The notes under the pieces are model-generated. The model was not told the origin of the DNA, searched no databases, and worked only from the letters and a program-made list of their open reading frames with translations. From Calonectria ilicicola (lineage: Eukaryota; Ascomycota; Sordariomycetes; Hypocreales; Nectriaceae), in contig CP085834.1 of the NCBI GenBank assembly GCA_020809705.1, positions 2,914,001 to 2,978,000 of the forward strand: a stretch of 64,000 nucleotides of DNA, given 5' to 3'. Positions 53,421 to 64,000 of this stretch are shown here, piece after piece. Positions within the stretch are counted from its first letter, which is position 1. Each line of letters opens with the position of its first letter. A program made the translations under genes and the position numbers.

Positions 53421-56400
53421 GACTCCGCTCGCGGATTTAGATCAACGTTTGAGCAAGCTCGTGATGAGTTTCTTTCATTATTTATACTTCAGGACCGCCG
53501 TATCTACTCGCCGTGTTCCTCCATCGCCGAGTTCCAACATGCACTAGCCAATCTAAAATTCTTTGCTCAGCAGAATCCAGATAGCCAAACATGCATGCAA
53601 AAGATAAATAAGCTAGCCAATTCCCTGCAACCCTATTTTGGCATAGTGCAGAGTTTTATTACCGCCGATCCTGAGTTTGCTGAAATCGCATGGGGAGCTC
53701 TGAATCTAGTGCTGCAGGTAAAAATATAACCCGACAAAGCAGGATAGAGAACAGCACGGGCTAATGATCTTTCAGATCGCTGGGAATTTCACCGGAATAT
53801 TTCCTAAGTTTATCGATCTTCTCTCAGATCTCGCTGACACTTTCCCTTCGTACCAATATATCCTCAGTCTTTGTGACGGTTCCCAAAGACAAGTATACGC
53901 GACAACGCAGCCCGAGCGGCCAGCACTCGAATCCAAGATCCGACAATACCTTGTCTCTATTTATTTAAACACTTTTCGAGTCCTTGGAGTCACCATCAAA
54001 TTATTTGTCAGGTGCGACAACAGTCAGTTCATCACCTCCTTGCTTCCGGTATTTTCCTAATCATACAGCAGCACTAAAATCCACCTCAACGGTCGAAAGT
54101 AGCTCAACATGGCGACCATTTCGAATCAACTTTGATAACCTGCTCCTGGAAATACGACAAAATCACCACGGTCTACTAGAAACCATGTATCTGTGGACTT
54201 CAGACATGGTTGCAAGGGAGAAGATTCGAGCTTCAGCGGTTCATCAAGCAGAGGGAATAGAGCGTATATTCAGAAGCGAAGACCAGATCAAGGCTGCAAA
54301 AGAGCTAGAATATGAAGAGAAAGAGAGGTCTCTGATGATGAAGTACCAGCAAGATTCATCTACATCTGAAGCGTCTGTCCTCTCCGAACTAGCCAAGATA
54401 CGGGAGCAATTAATCGAGGAAGAACGCAAGACTTCTGGTACGCAATTTTATGTCATATCTCAATCAATCTCTAATCTATTCAAAGAAAAATTGATATCGA
54501 GCATCGAAAACTGGCTGGCGGCTCCAGATTTTGAAGCACCATATAAAAAAGCCTTGCGATCACGACAAGCTGGAACTGCAGAGTGGATTTATCAGGAGCC
54601 TACTTTCAGGGAATGGTGGGGTCAAAATGTTGAAATATTTGAAGATGAAAAGAATAATATTCTTTGGATTCATGGTAAAGATTTTGACTCCTCAACTCTG
54701 CTATGGTGCTAAGATGAAGTAGGTGATCCCGGATCTGGCAAGACGACCATGACGGCAACCACCATCAAGACGCTACAAGACGAGGTGGCCGCAATTCACA
54801 ATACCTACTACTATTTATTCCAGTATCACAATCGCAACAATGCTTCCCAGGCATATCGGGCAATCCTCCTGCAAATACTCTGCACGCGCGGTGATGATAC
54901 AGACTTGCTGGATCGATTCACCTTCTGCATGGAAGAAAAACACGAACATCAGTCCCCTGAAGTCGATATCTTGAGATATCTTGTCCGGTTGTGCTTGAGT
55001 TCGCAATCTGTTCTTGTATTTGATGGTATTGATGAATGTGGAGAGTACGATATGCTCATCCAGTCCATCACTGACCTTGGTCATGAGATGCCGCACGTCA
55101 GGATTCTACTTTCTAGCACCCCTAATGTTCCTTGTTTAAGAAAGCTCCCAACCAGTATGCAAATCCCCTTGTCGAGACATAGGAGCAAGGTCGATTACGA
55201 TATCGAAATCTTTTGCCATTGTGAGGTTCGAAAATTAATCGAAGAATCACTACTGCCTGATTCAATCAATACCGAAGAAGTAATAAATTTGGCGAGGCGC
55301 CTCGTCAACAGCGCAAACGGGGTGTTTCTCTGGGCAAGTCTCATGATACGATACCTCCGGTCACCATTCTGGAACTCCAGTTCTGAACGACTGGACACAA
55401 TTGAAGATTTGGGTTCCGCAGAGAATCTACAGACAATGTACCAACGGATGCTATCGCATATATTTGGTAGAAGTGAGGACTATTCCAGTTTGGGTGCTAG
55501 AATTTTGGCGTGGATGTCTCGAACTGCTGATATTACGCCAATGTCATCCGAGCAGCTCCGTCAAGCTCTGGTCGCGGAGGCCTTCCTCTCCAATGCAACA
55601 CTCGGAGAAAACGTCCAAAGTTTCGAAGAAGCGGCAATAAAGGCCTGTGCCGGGCTTGTTGAGTGCTATGATCTACCTTTGCAGCCAAGCATCAGTGCTC
55701 TCCGTTTTATTCACCATTCGGCAATGGATACAATTGACCGCTTCTTTATCCAACCACGTCAGCTAAATATGCCGGGTCTCTCAATTCAACCTTCAACAGA
55801 TATCGGCTTTTACCTTGCTACTTGCTGCTTGAGGCAACTATTATTGACCGAACCTGGTTCGGTAACAAAGCTAAGCGAACCCACTCCCCCGGGACATTAT
55901 GAAGGCTTCACCAACTACGCAGCCCTATATTGGGTTGACTTCCTTGCCCGAGCCCTTGTACAAACAGAAACATTGTCATCTTGGGACGATTCAGGCTCAC
56001 AATCCAATCCGCCTTCGTGTTTTGATAGCTCATTAACGACATTCCTTATTACTCTTGAAGAGTTTCTCACAAAACCATCTGCCGTCTCATTCTGGATAGA
56101 AAAATTCTACACGGCACAATATTATCCAGCGGCTCCCAGAAAGCCATCCTGTGAGACGTTAGATTCCCTTTCGAATTTCCTAAATCGTATTGGCCATCAC
56201 AACACTGGTTTGGCTTCCGACATTCTTTCATTTTCGCAAGAAATCCACAGCGTGGTGGAAGTCTGGGGGGATCGGTTACGTTCAAGACCACAGATTGTGT
56301 GGGATGAAATGACGAGTTTCGTGCAAGGCCGATTTTTCTTCCAGGTCGGGAGCTCTAGGGTTACAGTGTATGACCCTGAGGGCCCCAAATTGCGTGGAAT

Positions 56401-57906
56401 ATGCTCAAAACCTGTTGCTTTGATTTCCCAAAGCACCGGAGACGGAAATCAAAAAGCACTTCTAAGCGTCTGGTGTCCACAGTAAGTCTAATATTCTGCA
56501 ACCTTGACTCTACTCATACTCATTTTCGTAGACAAATCCTAGATCAGGCTTTTATCTTGACACATGGCTGCAATGAAGCCATCAGCCTGGAGGACCTTTG
56601 TAATGGTTGGGTCTCGGTCTACGAGGTTTGGCACAACGACCCAGTCCCAAGAAAAGTCGCCCGAATTCAGAGTCGCATCAATTCTGCTCAGCTTCTTCCC
56701 GCAATCCGACGATATTTGTCTCAGGAATATGCTGATGTTTCCAATCATCGCGTCGAGCTTGCTTTATCCATCAGCCCAAACCTTGATTCCTTCGTGGTCC
56801 TCCAAACCTTTCACGCTGTAACATTTACCTCAGGCCAGCATGAATGGCAACATGTTTCCAAGCCTTTGCCTTTGGAATCGCAGGGGTCAGAGCCTGATTT
56901 CTTGTGGCTTTCCAAAGAGAGGTTCACGTGTCCGCCTTTTTATTCGATAGAATATGCGCCTTGTGGCAACTATTTGGCCGTATGGGAACGCCTTCCGCTC
57001 CATCATCGCATTGTGATGATTCGTTTTGATACCGCAGGCACAATTGCCTTGGAGCCAGCCGGTGTTTGTATCGTCCCTAATTCTGGGACAGGTCCTATTC
57101 TGGCGTTCCACCCGACCAACACCATTCTGGCTATTCTTCACGCCCCGATATCCCAAAATGTGTCCTTCTGGAAATGGACGAAAACTGAAACCTTAAATTT
57201 ACTTGACAAAACCACACGTGTCAATGTAAATATTAATCGACTCAGGAATAACATATCAAATATTAGATTCTGCCCCACGGGAACCTATCTCATTTTGGAC
57301 CACGTAGTGGGTGGTCAAACAATTCAACCAATACCTCAAGATATGTTGAACGAATTGTGCTACGATTCCTCAGAACCACCCAAGCCCGTACCTCACAGCA
57401 CGATTGGGCCGTCCGGCCTAGACACGGCACCAAGGACCATCACTTCGAGCAAATCCCTAGCTCCTTACCCAACAGGCCATGGCGATATTATGAGAATGAC
57501 AGAAAGGTTTGAAACCCTCGGAACAGATGGAATCCACATCGCCACATCCAACAACTCGATATATCTTGAGCAGAATGTCGACGACTCCAGTAGGCAGATC
57601 AAATTGGTGGAATTGCCCGACGGAAGCGATCTACGGAACACAACACAAACACTTGCACTTCCGCCGAGCTTGAGCAGCCCGGTAAAGATATCGATTGATA
57701 AAAACCGGGAACAAAGCTACTCACTTGATCAGTCAACAACTCCGAGTAGTAGTGGTAATAGTGTTGCCGTGTCTTTGATTGAAAGGGATCCGAGATTCAT
57801 CATGACGCATTCTTCTCGTCCCGGAATCGAGTCCTCGCCCTCCTCGTGGAAGCTGAGAGAAAAACCACTAACAGCGGCAGACTACGGAAATATGGAAAAC
57901 GAGTAA
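53421..57906 (+). CDS. NACHT-domain NLR with degenerate WD-like C-terminus (5' end unresolved)
   Basis: Four downstream exons are well supported: 53776-54022, 54069-54674, 54723-56481 and 56532-57906. They follow an open segment ending at 53717. The N-terminal helical domain (IAEFQHALANLKFFAQQN, EIAWGALNLVLQIAG) resembles the leader domain of fungal STAND proteins. The intron at 54675-54722 falls inside the Walker A motif; removing it gives HGDPGSGKTTMTA. Walker B is SVLVFDGIDEC (about 55006-55050). ALDQRxxRxxxSxx-type sensor motifs were not traced. The last 450 residues have WD-like strands (FYSIEYAPCGNYLAVWE, IRFCPTGTYLIL). Such proteins oligomerise on ligand binding to trigger cell death. 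No ATG exists before residue 58 of the open segment, so a 5' exon is missing or the gene is truncated. Confidence 0.82.
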
Positions 57907-58292
57907 TAAGTGTGGGCTGTGATAACATTATTGTTTTCCTCAGTAGGAGAAAAGGCATCCATCCACTAGGGTAGCAGTAGCTCAGACGCCGCCCCACCCA
58001 AGCTTCATGAGGGTCCCCATTGGCGGTAGTCAGCTTGTTGCGAAAGCAGCCAGCTATCAATCACTACCCAAACAAAGTGCATTGTTGGATAGAGAAAAAA
58101 AAATTCGGTCATTTAATGTTGCATAGAAATAAAACCTAAGATTGTTATCTACATTATTTCGAACTCAGTCGAGTCCAGGACCGTCCGACAGCTTTATGTG
58201 GTGGTGGACCAAAAAAAGTGACTCGACTCGCATCTGGGTCCAATGAATCACTCGGCAAGCCACCGTGTCCTAAGCGACCAGCAGCAAAAAGA
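57907..58292. other. Intergenic stretch
   Basis: About 390 bases between the NLR and the tRNA-Pro gene. Short ORFs only. Confidence 0.4.
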
Positions 58293-58374
58293 GGGCTCCG
58301 CCGGGGTTTGAACCCGGGGCCTCGTGCAGTTGAGTGAACCCAAAGCACGAATCATACCACTAGACCACGAAGCC
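58293..58374 (-). tRNA. tRNA-Pro (anticodon TGG) with about 10-nt intron
   Basis: On the minus strand GGCTTCG pairs with CGGAGCC (one T-G). The anticodon stem CGTGC/GCACG encloses loop TTTGGGT, with an intron of about 10 bases (58329-58338) after position 37. The T arm is CCGGG TTCAAAC CCCGG. The A-box TGGTCTAGTGG and B-box GGTTCAAACC are intact. Confidence 0.9.
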
Positions 58375-58742
58375 GCTGTCTTGCTTGATGGAGACTCGGA
58401 TAAGTGAGCTTGTGTAGGGACGGACAGGTGGCTGTAGGGTATTTGCATTTGGTTAGAGCAGGGGCTGGGTCTACTGGTGCCACAAGTGGCTGGACAGATC
58501 GCGTCGGCCACTAGTGCGCGTGACGCGTGACGCGATCCGAGAGCAACAAACAAGTTGGAGAAAAGAGAAGGGAATTCTAGTCTTTTTTATTTTCAATTTT
58601 GGGTATATTATGACTCTAAAGATAAATATGTATATGCATGCTAGGCTATGTACTGACGTAGGAGATAATATTTACAAGCAAGGTACGATGTGATAGATAT
58701 GTTACTCATGGCTCAGTTGATCGATCTCATATTGGGCTTATT
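58375..58742. other. Intergenic stretch
   Basis: About 370 bases: 5' flank of the minus-strand tRNA and 3' flank of the TRP-like gene. Nothing else seen. Confidence 0.4.
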
Positions 58743-60689
58743 TTATTTTTTGGGCACTTCGAGAAAATCGGAATCAGACTTGTCACCACGGGCCACGCTG
58801 GCCAAAGCATTCAACTCAGATGTCGTGTTGAGCTGAGTCTGGGATGTCATAAAAGAGACGCGATCATCATTCATTCGCTGGTACTTGTTGTCAGGGTTCT
58901 TGCGCCAGAACACAATGGTGCTCGAGACGATGACCATGATCAACAGCACCAGGGAGAAGGCAGCGTTGGCAATAAAGAGGACCACGCCAGCCACGCCCGC
59001 AACGATTCCTGGGGCGTCAAATGGGTTGGAGAAGATGAGAAGGAGGATGGAGCTGATGGCGTTCATGGAGCAGATGGCAATGTTGAACGAGTTTGTGCTC
59101 TTGTCCATCCAAGGCCGGAGAACGCAGGCGCCGATGAGCGCGGCAAATTCAATAATGATCAGGGCAATGGCTTGTGCAACCCCCGTGTGCTGCCCAAAAG
59201 CTACAAATGCGCCCTTGACCAGAGTGTATACAAGCATCGGCAAGATGTAGTAGTATGCTGATGCTCGGAACTGGATGTAGAGTGGTCCCCATTTTTCTAG
59301 GACTCGGGGGTTCGAGTACAGGATGTAGGCGGGGTTTCGGTGCATGGTGATGGATTGCCGTGCTATGCTGACGATCTTGAAAGTAGCCCATCCGAGTGCG
59401 GCCAGCATGCCCAAGAAACAAAACACGGCGAGGACAACAATGGCTGGCGAGTCTGACTGCGTAAACTCCCAGAAACATAGAATCGTCATCGGCGTGAAAG
59501 CAATGAGTGTGACTCGGAATAACAGTCCCTTGAGGATACCAAGCCAACCATTGCGAAATTCAAGGAAGCGCTCGTAGCGGACCCAGTTCTGTTTCACAGC
59601 CAGCTCAAGACCAAACTTGGCGATCACGACCATCATTGCAGTGACGAAAAGCACGATGTAAAAGGTGATGAGTCCGGTCATAAAGAAGTTGGTCGTCTCA
59701 ATCTTTGCGCGAAAGGCCACCCGCTGGATTCCGTAGACAATGTACGAACCCGTGTCAAGCTTAATGTTCCCCCGCTTCACCAATGCACGCTCCATTATAC
59801 CCGCAGGCCCATCTATCGATCGCTTTTGAACGTGTACGGATGTGGTGCTGAGCGAGCTGAAGAGATTCGCGGCTGTTCCGTTCGTCGCGCGCTGGTACCA
59901 GGTGAAGATTCTCTGCATCCAGTTGACGCGGATGATGCCCAGGGCCCATGTGAAGTTTGCGGTCCATGCCTGGACAATGGGGGGCATGTGAACGCCGGTG
60001 AAGCCGATGATGGCCTGCGCCTGGAAGTAGGAAAGCAAAGAAATGGTGTTGGCGGCCAAGTGAGCAGAAGCATTGCTGTGTCCAATCGTATAGATGACAC
60101 CTGCGGCAAACAGACCTAGGCCGATGATGACGGCCGTCGTCCACTTTACAGCCCGTAGATTGACCGTCTTTCCGTTGGAAAATTCGGCTTCGACACACGC
60201 GACCGTCTCTCCGGTATCCGTCAAGTTGACCAAAACTCGAGCCGTGGCGTCCAGGTCTGGAATGGTGTAGGCAATCCCCGGGATGTTGTCGTCGGCGGCG
60301 TCTCCAATGGGGATATTGAACTCGAGGTTCATCTTTCCGGATGTCATCGGACATAGACCCTTCATGTTGATCGTACATGGGTCAACCTTTGTACGGATGG
60401 CCTGGTAGCCATAGACCCTCAGCGTGACATCAAAAACGAGGCTTCCTTCGAGGTCGGAAATAGCGGCCAGGTTGACCGTGGCCGAGTTGTTGTTTGGCGT
60501 GAATACAACATTGAATAGACTGGCGGAAAAGCCGGAATTGGCTTGGCAGGTGCTGAGGGACGTAGATCTGAGCAGCCGCTCTGCAAACGCCAGGTTGAAC
60601 AGCCCGAGGGCAAAGATGAGGGTGGTGAGCGGCCGATGCATCTTGGAGATGATGTGGTCGGGACGGGACCAGCTAAGATCTGGGGCCAA
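58743..60689 (-). CDS. TRP-like / flavin-carrier (FLC) family membrane protein
   Basis: 648 residues from the first Met. The second Met (residue 17, at 60641) sits directly before a signal peptide (MHRPLTTLIFALGLFNLAFA) and is the more likely start. Residues about 35-170 form an ML-like lipid-binding domain with paired cysteines (STCQANSGFSASLFNVVFTP, DPCTINMKGLCPM). The rest is a TRP-like channel region with about nine spans (TAVIIGLGLFAAGVIYTIG, TGLITFYIVLFVTAMMVVIA, PGIVAGVAGVVLFIANAAFS). This is the architecture of the yeast Flc and fission-yeast Pkd2 proteins, implicated in calcium, FAD transport into the ER and wall integrity. No intron. Length is within the usual 600-800. Confidence 0.9.
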   Translation of the reverse strand: MAPDLSWSRPDHIISKMHRPLTTLIFALGLFNLAFAERLLRSTSLSTCQANSGFSASLFNVVFTPNNNSATVNLAAISDLEGSLVFDVTLRVYGYQAIRTKVDPCTINMKGLCPMTSGKMNLEFNIPIGDAADDNIPGIAYTIPDLDATARVLVNLTDTGETVACVEAEFSNGKTVNLRAVKWTTAVIIGLGLFAAGVIYTIGHSNASAHLAANTISLLSYFQAQAIIGFTGVHMPPIVQAWTANFTWALGIIRVNWMQRIFTWYQRATNGTAANLFSSLSTTSVHVQKRSIDGPAGIMERALVKRGNIKLDTGSYIVYGIQRVAFRAKIETTNFFMTGLITFYIVLFVTAMMVVIAKFGLELAVKQNWVRYERFLEFRNGWLGILKGLLFRVTLIAFTPMTILCFWEFTQSDSPAIVVLAVFCFLGMLAALGWATFKIVSIARQSITMHRNPAYILYSNPRVLEKWGPLYIQFRASAYYYILPMLVYTLVKGAFVAFGQHTGVAQAIALIIIEFAALIGACVLRPWMDKSTNSFNIAICSMNAISSILLLIFSNPFDAPGIVAGVAGVVLFIANAAFSLVLLIMVIVSSTIVFWRKNPDNKYQRMNDDRVSFMTSQTQLNTTSELNALASVARGDKSDSDFLEVPKK

Positions 60690-62337
60690 CAGGACGAAAA
60701 AGCATCAACGGCATGGAATAGGGAGATAGCGACAGACTTTTGAGTGTGATAATGAAAAGAGACTGGTTCATAAAGGCATGCTGGTGGTACGGCAGCACAC
60801 AGTGATGATGTACAAAGATCGGGGTTGCGTCTGGATCGAAGACCCCGCGACACGGTGATATACCGGCACTGTCACACTCTTCATGGGCCCGTATTGGGTC
60901 TGTCATTTACGAAAGACTTGGCCGTGTCTGAACTCCGCCACACTGGAAGCGGGACTGCCAAGACCAAGACGTCAATGTATCACGGCCATCCACACAAGAG
61001 CCAGTGCACAGATGTGATGAGACATGAGCACAGAGACGCTGTATTAAATTTGCCACAAATGCACTGTACATTTTGAACCTTTTTCTTTATTTACTTCCTG
61101 TCCACGCCTCTTGGTGGTTTCATCTCGTCGATATCATGGCCCTGCACCAAATCCTATCTCGTGTTAAATACGATGATGGCTAGCGCCTTTTTGGCCGTGC
61201 GCATCAACAAACCGCCAGGTGAAATGCAACACAGCCCCCCCACGATGTCCAATGAGGGGTTCGGAGATCGGCCTGCCAAGCAAAAGCCTAATGTGACTGC
61301 CCAGACTCTTGGCTAATTACTTTGTTGCCCCTGATTCAGGAGTGAACCGGATACGTCATGTGCAGAGAGATGCATCTCAGCTGGCCTTTATGTCACCGTA
61401 ATCAGCCCATGTTTTGAGGCCTTTTTTTTCATTGAGGGGGGAAGGTGAATGTCGATTTAGGCGACCCGAATTATCCGGACGAACCACACCACCAAATTTT
61501 CTGTCAGCAGCGTCGCATTTGCTCGATCCTCCCATCTCAATCTTGTTCATGGGCGATGGATGGGATTTAATGTAATAAAGTTTAAGCTTTTTTCCCGCCT
61601 AGAAATCTTCTATTTTATGCGTGCGTCCATTCGCTCTTCGCCTGAAACGCGCGGGGCGGTGCACCAAGCTAAATATGAGGAAGCGCAGCTTGCACGCCTT
61701 GGCAAAAGTAAAAAGACCAGATCAGACGGAAGTTTCCCAAGATCACCAATAAATAATTGATGCAAACGAAACCCTAGCGTCCCCAAGATAATTTATAGAC
61801 TGTCTTGAGTCTTTGCTGATTGGTTGATCGTTCGATCAGAGATTGATGGTGCGCGTCTGAGGACGTCATTTTCTTGGCTTCTGCGAACTATTATGCCCCC
61901 TAGTCGAATAGCGACCGATCCATTTTTTTTTCCTTTTGTACTTTTCCTTCCTTATGTTATAAAAAGCCGTACTGGATTTCTTCTACATTTGCGAAGAACT
62001 TGGGATCGGCCGTGCGTAACGCTGACAGTGCCATCCAGGCCGGGACGAGCGGAACCAGGTAATCCTCACGTATTCATTACATGCCTAATGCGATCCGTGT
62101 TTTACAATGTCGGTGTTTACGATTACTTAATTTGTTTTAATACTCGGAGTATTCTCTTCTTGCACCTTATGTTGATCAATTCAAAGAAATTTGAGTGCAT
62201 CGAGGATTGAGCCTCCGGGTCTTATTTGCTTCTGCTCTCAAAATGTTAACAACCACTCTATGCCAGCAATTATATCATGCATCTAGATACCAATAGTATT
62301 TTCTATGGCTTTGTGGAAACGAAAACAAGGTATTCTG
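60690..62337. other. Gene-less region
   Basis: About 1.65 kb: promoter of the TRP-like gene at the left, 3' side of the F-box-like gene at the right. ORFs at 60825-61076 and 61824-62210 have no domain. Confidence 0.45.
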
Positions 62338-63747
62338 CTATCCACTCTCTTCTAACTCCCCTCTTGCATGTCGTAGATAGATTGAGCCAAACTTTTCCTC
62401 AATCTTGTGGAATTGACTGTGTCGGACAAACACTCCAAATAACCGTTCTTCAACGCTTTTAGTTGTAACCCAGTCGAAGAGTCTGCTATAGGTCTGCTTA
62501 TTCAAGTTCTTTGCTTGATTGAGCTTGTCAAAGATGGGGGCTGGGAAGATTCTCCAAGAATCCCAGAAGACATAACCCAATTCTCGTAGCATGTAACACG
62601 GGAACTGGTGCGTAATAGTGAGAATCATTTCAGGGCATCGTGGCCTGAAGATGTTGTAGCCGTAGCTGGGATATGATGGAGAGTCATTAGCCTCATGGTG
62701 TGTAGCTTGAAATTCTTCTCGAGATGTGTAAGTCAGCGCGTCAGCGAGAAATGAACGTGCCCGTGGAGTATTTCTTCTGATAAACTCCATACGGTTTAGC
62801 TTCGCAGACTGTGTAAACTGATAAATGGCTTCAAGGCCCAAAGAGGCCATAAAGTTGAGACTGAATCTAACCGCTCTCCTATTTTTACGAGAAAAAAGAT
62901 GAAGATCGGTCTGACCTAATAAGTGAAAAGATCGCACAGTTTTAATTTCATAACCGGCGCTGGATAGATCTTGCGTGGGGCCTGAATTTTGGTTCAATCT
63001 ACATGTTGGCAACACAGGGACTTGCGCTTGAAGGGCTGCTTGAACCACATCATCTTCCATTTCAGCGAGGAATTCGCCATAAACGGATGAAAAATACTGA
63101 TGCACACAGGTCAATTCCTCCATTTCCCACGGATTAAGATGTGACAGGAATAGAAGACTCTGCAATTCTGCTGAATATACCGGCATTCCGGTAATTCGGT
63201 TGTCAGGGGGGAAGGCCTTGGAATATAACTCGAATCTTAGAAACGCCCTTTGCAATCTGATTTTTTCATTTATGGATATCTTAGCGGGTGCTGGCATTTG
63301 GAGGGATTGGGTTGAGTGCATGACTGGGTCATGCACCCTCTGGTCGAATGTTTCGAACCCTCGCATTGCCTTCATAAAGAAGCCATCTATCATGTGCGAA
63401 AGACGTGTATTTAGTCGACATATTTGGATCAGGTCAGACTTCGAGTTGGGAAATGTAAACGAGGCAGACTTGTCAAAGCATTCATCCAGAAGCAATTTGA
63501 CCTGTTCCATCCTCTCAGACGTATAACGGTCTGGTGGAACGCGGAGGATTGCAACAACAACTCGGAGGCTCTCAATGGGTAGAGAGTTTTTGATGGCATA
63601 TGAGAGGAAACGTTCTGGAGTCCTGGCAAAGAGCTGAAAGCACAGGGGTGATGCTGAGATGAGTCGATAAAGATCGCGAGGCGAATCTGTAGCTTGTAGG
63701 ACGAAAGTGAGGAGCTCTGCGGGCAATGTCTCAAATGATGGAGCCAT
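62338..63747 (-). CDS. F-box-like protein of fungal type
   Basis: A 469-residue single exon. The N-terminus FETLPAELLTFVLQATDSPR, then LYRLISASPLCFQLFA, is the divergent F-box form (LPxELLxxIL..L.s..dL..L..asp) found in many large fungal families. Beyond residue 50 no domain is recognised. A helical region with SERMEQVKLLLDECFDKSAS and a later LLFLSHLNPWEMEELTCVHQ segment recur in such proteins. Probably a Skp1-linked adaptor with unknown target. Confidence 0.7.
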   Translation of the reverse strand: MAPSFETLPAELLTFVLQATDSPRDLYRLISASPLCFQLFARTPERFLSYAIKNSLPIESLRVVVAILRVPPDRYTSERMEQVKLLLDECFDKSASFTFPNSKSDLIQICRLNTRLSHMIDGFFMKAMRGFETFDQRVHDPVMHSTQSLQMPAPAKISINEKIRLQRAFLRFELYSKAFPPDNRITGMPVYSAELQSLLFLSHLNPWEMEELTCVHQYFSSVYGEFLAEMEDDVVQAALQAQVPVLPTCRLNQNSGPTQDLSSAGYEIKTVRSFHLLGQTDLHLFSRKNRRAVRFSLNFMASLGLEAIYQFTQSAKLNRMEFIRRNTPRARSFLADALTYTSREEFQATHHEANDSPSYPSYGYNIFRPRCPEMILTITHQFPCYMLRELGYVFWDSWRIFPAPIFDKLNQAKNLNKQTYSRLFDWVTTKSVEERLFGVFVRHSQFHKIEEKFGSIYLRHARGELEESG

Positions 63748-64000
63748 AGTCAGTTATTGCGAGCGCTCTTTGGGAAACCGAGATGTGAAGGGACAAAATC
63801 AAGGATTAACTGGATAAACTGTGGCTTTGCATGAAGGTGAAAGAGATTTATCTCACGGGCGCACTCAAGGCCATGTCATTTTTTTTTCCAGATGTGCAAT
63901 GTTGGTTCATGTAAGCAACCCCTCCTCAACTGACCCCCACGTGACTTTTGCTGCCAAAAGACGTCATGTCTACATGCTTAGATAATCGTCACGGGTAGTT
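63748..64000. other. Right edge, promoter of the F-box-like gene
   Basis: About 250 bases upstream of the minus-strand gene, with a short T run. No other feature seen. Confidence 0.35.

Noticed and set aside
59761..60378. 205-codon ORF in another frame of the TRP-like gene
   Set aside because: Same-strand shadow of a clear membrane protein; His/Arg-rich chance translation.
1..64000. CRISPR arrays, operons and insertion sequences
   Set aside because: No direct-repeat/spacer array or bacterial insertion sequence seen; the gene structure is eukaryotic throughout.

Overview
The window looks like nuclear DNA of a filamentous ascomycete (Pezizomycotina). It carries HET-domain and NACHT-type incompatibility/immune-like genes, a cerato-platanin, a LaeA-like methyltransferase, a fungal GH78 rhamnosidase and a Zn2Cys6 regulator. 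Introns are short (44-65 nt) with CTRAY-like branch points, and two tRNA genes have small introns just 3' of the anticodon. I cannot fix the genus from sequence alone. About 26 protein loci and 2 tRNAs are supported. Several genes are visible only after splicing by eye: the methyltransferase, the HDEL protein, the 4-TM protein and the TIL inhibitor.

Layout. 0-12 kb: the 3' part of a HET gene, a RelA/SpoT-domain protein, a secreted unknown (-), a six-exon LaeA-like methyltransferase (-), a five-exon secretory protein ending in HDEL (-) and an epoxide hydrolase with a signal peptide. 12-24.7 kb: cerato-platanin, an uncharacterised nuclear-looking protein, an F-box protein, tRNA-Lys(CTT), two small secreted cysteine-rich proteins (one defensin-like) and a full HET-domain protein. 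26-35 kb: a fusion of an aminoglycoside-phosphotransferase-like kinase with a second large domain, a secreted RNase T2, a zinc deaminase and a small 4-TM protein.

35.9-43.7 kb: a candidate rhamnoside-use cluster. A sugar transporter (-) is divergent from an intracellular alpha-L-rhamnosidase (+), followed by a Zn2Cys6 regulator. Three CreA-like sites and one CGG-N4-CCG palindrome lie in the shared promoter.

45-58 kb: an immunity-like region. It holds a 1518-residue membrane/ankyrin protein with a C-terminal ladder of about 19-residue repeats, an ankyrin pseudogene fragment, a secreted TIL-type protease-inhibitor-like protein and a five-exon NACHT/WD-like NLR whose first exon is not resolved. 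58-64 kb: tRNA-Pro(TGG), a TRP/flavin-carrier-like membrane protein and an F-box-like protein.

All functions are read from motifs by eye. Intron positions are inferred from reading-frame continuity plus splice signals, with no transcript evidence.
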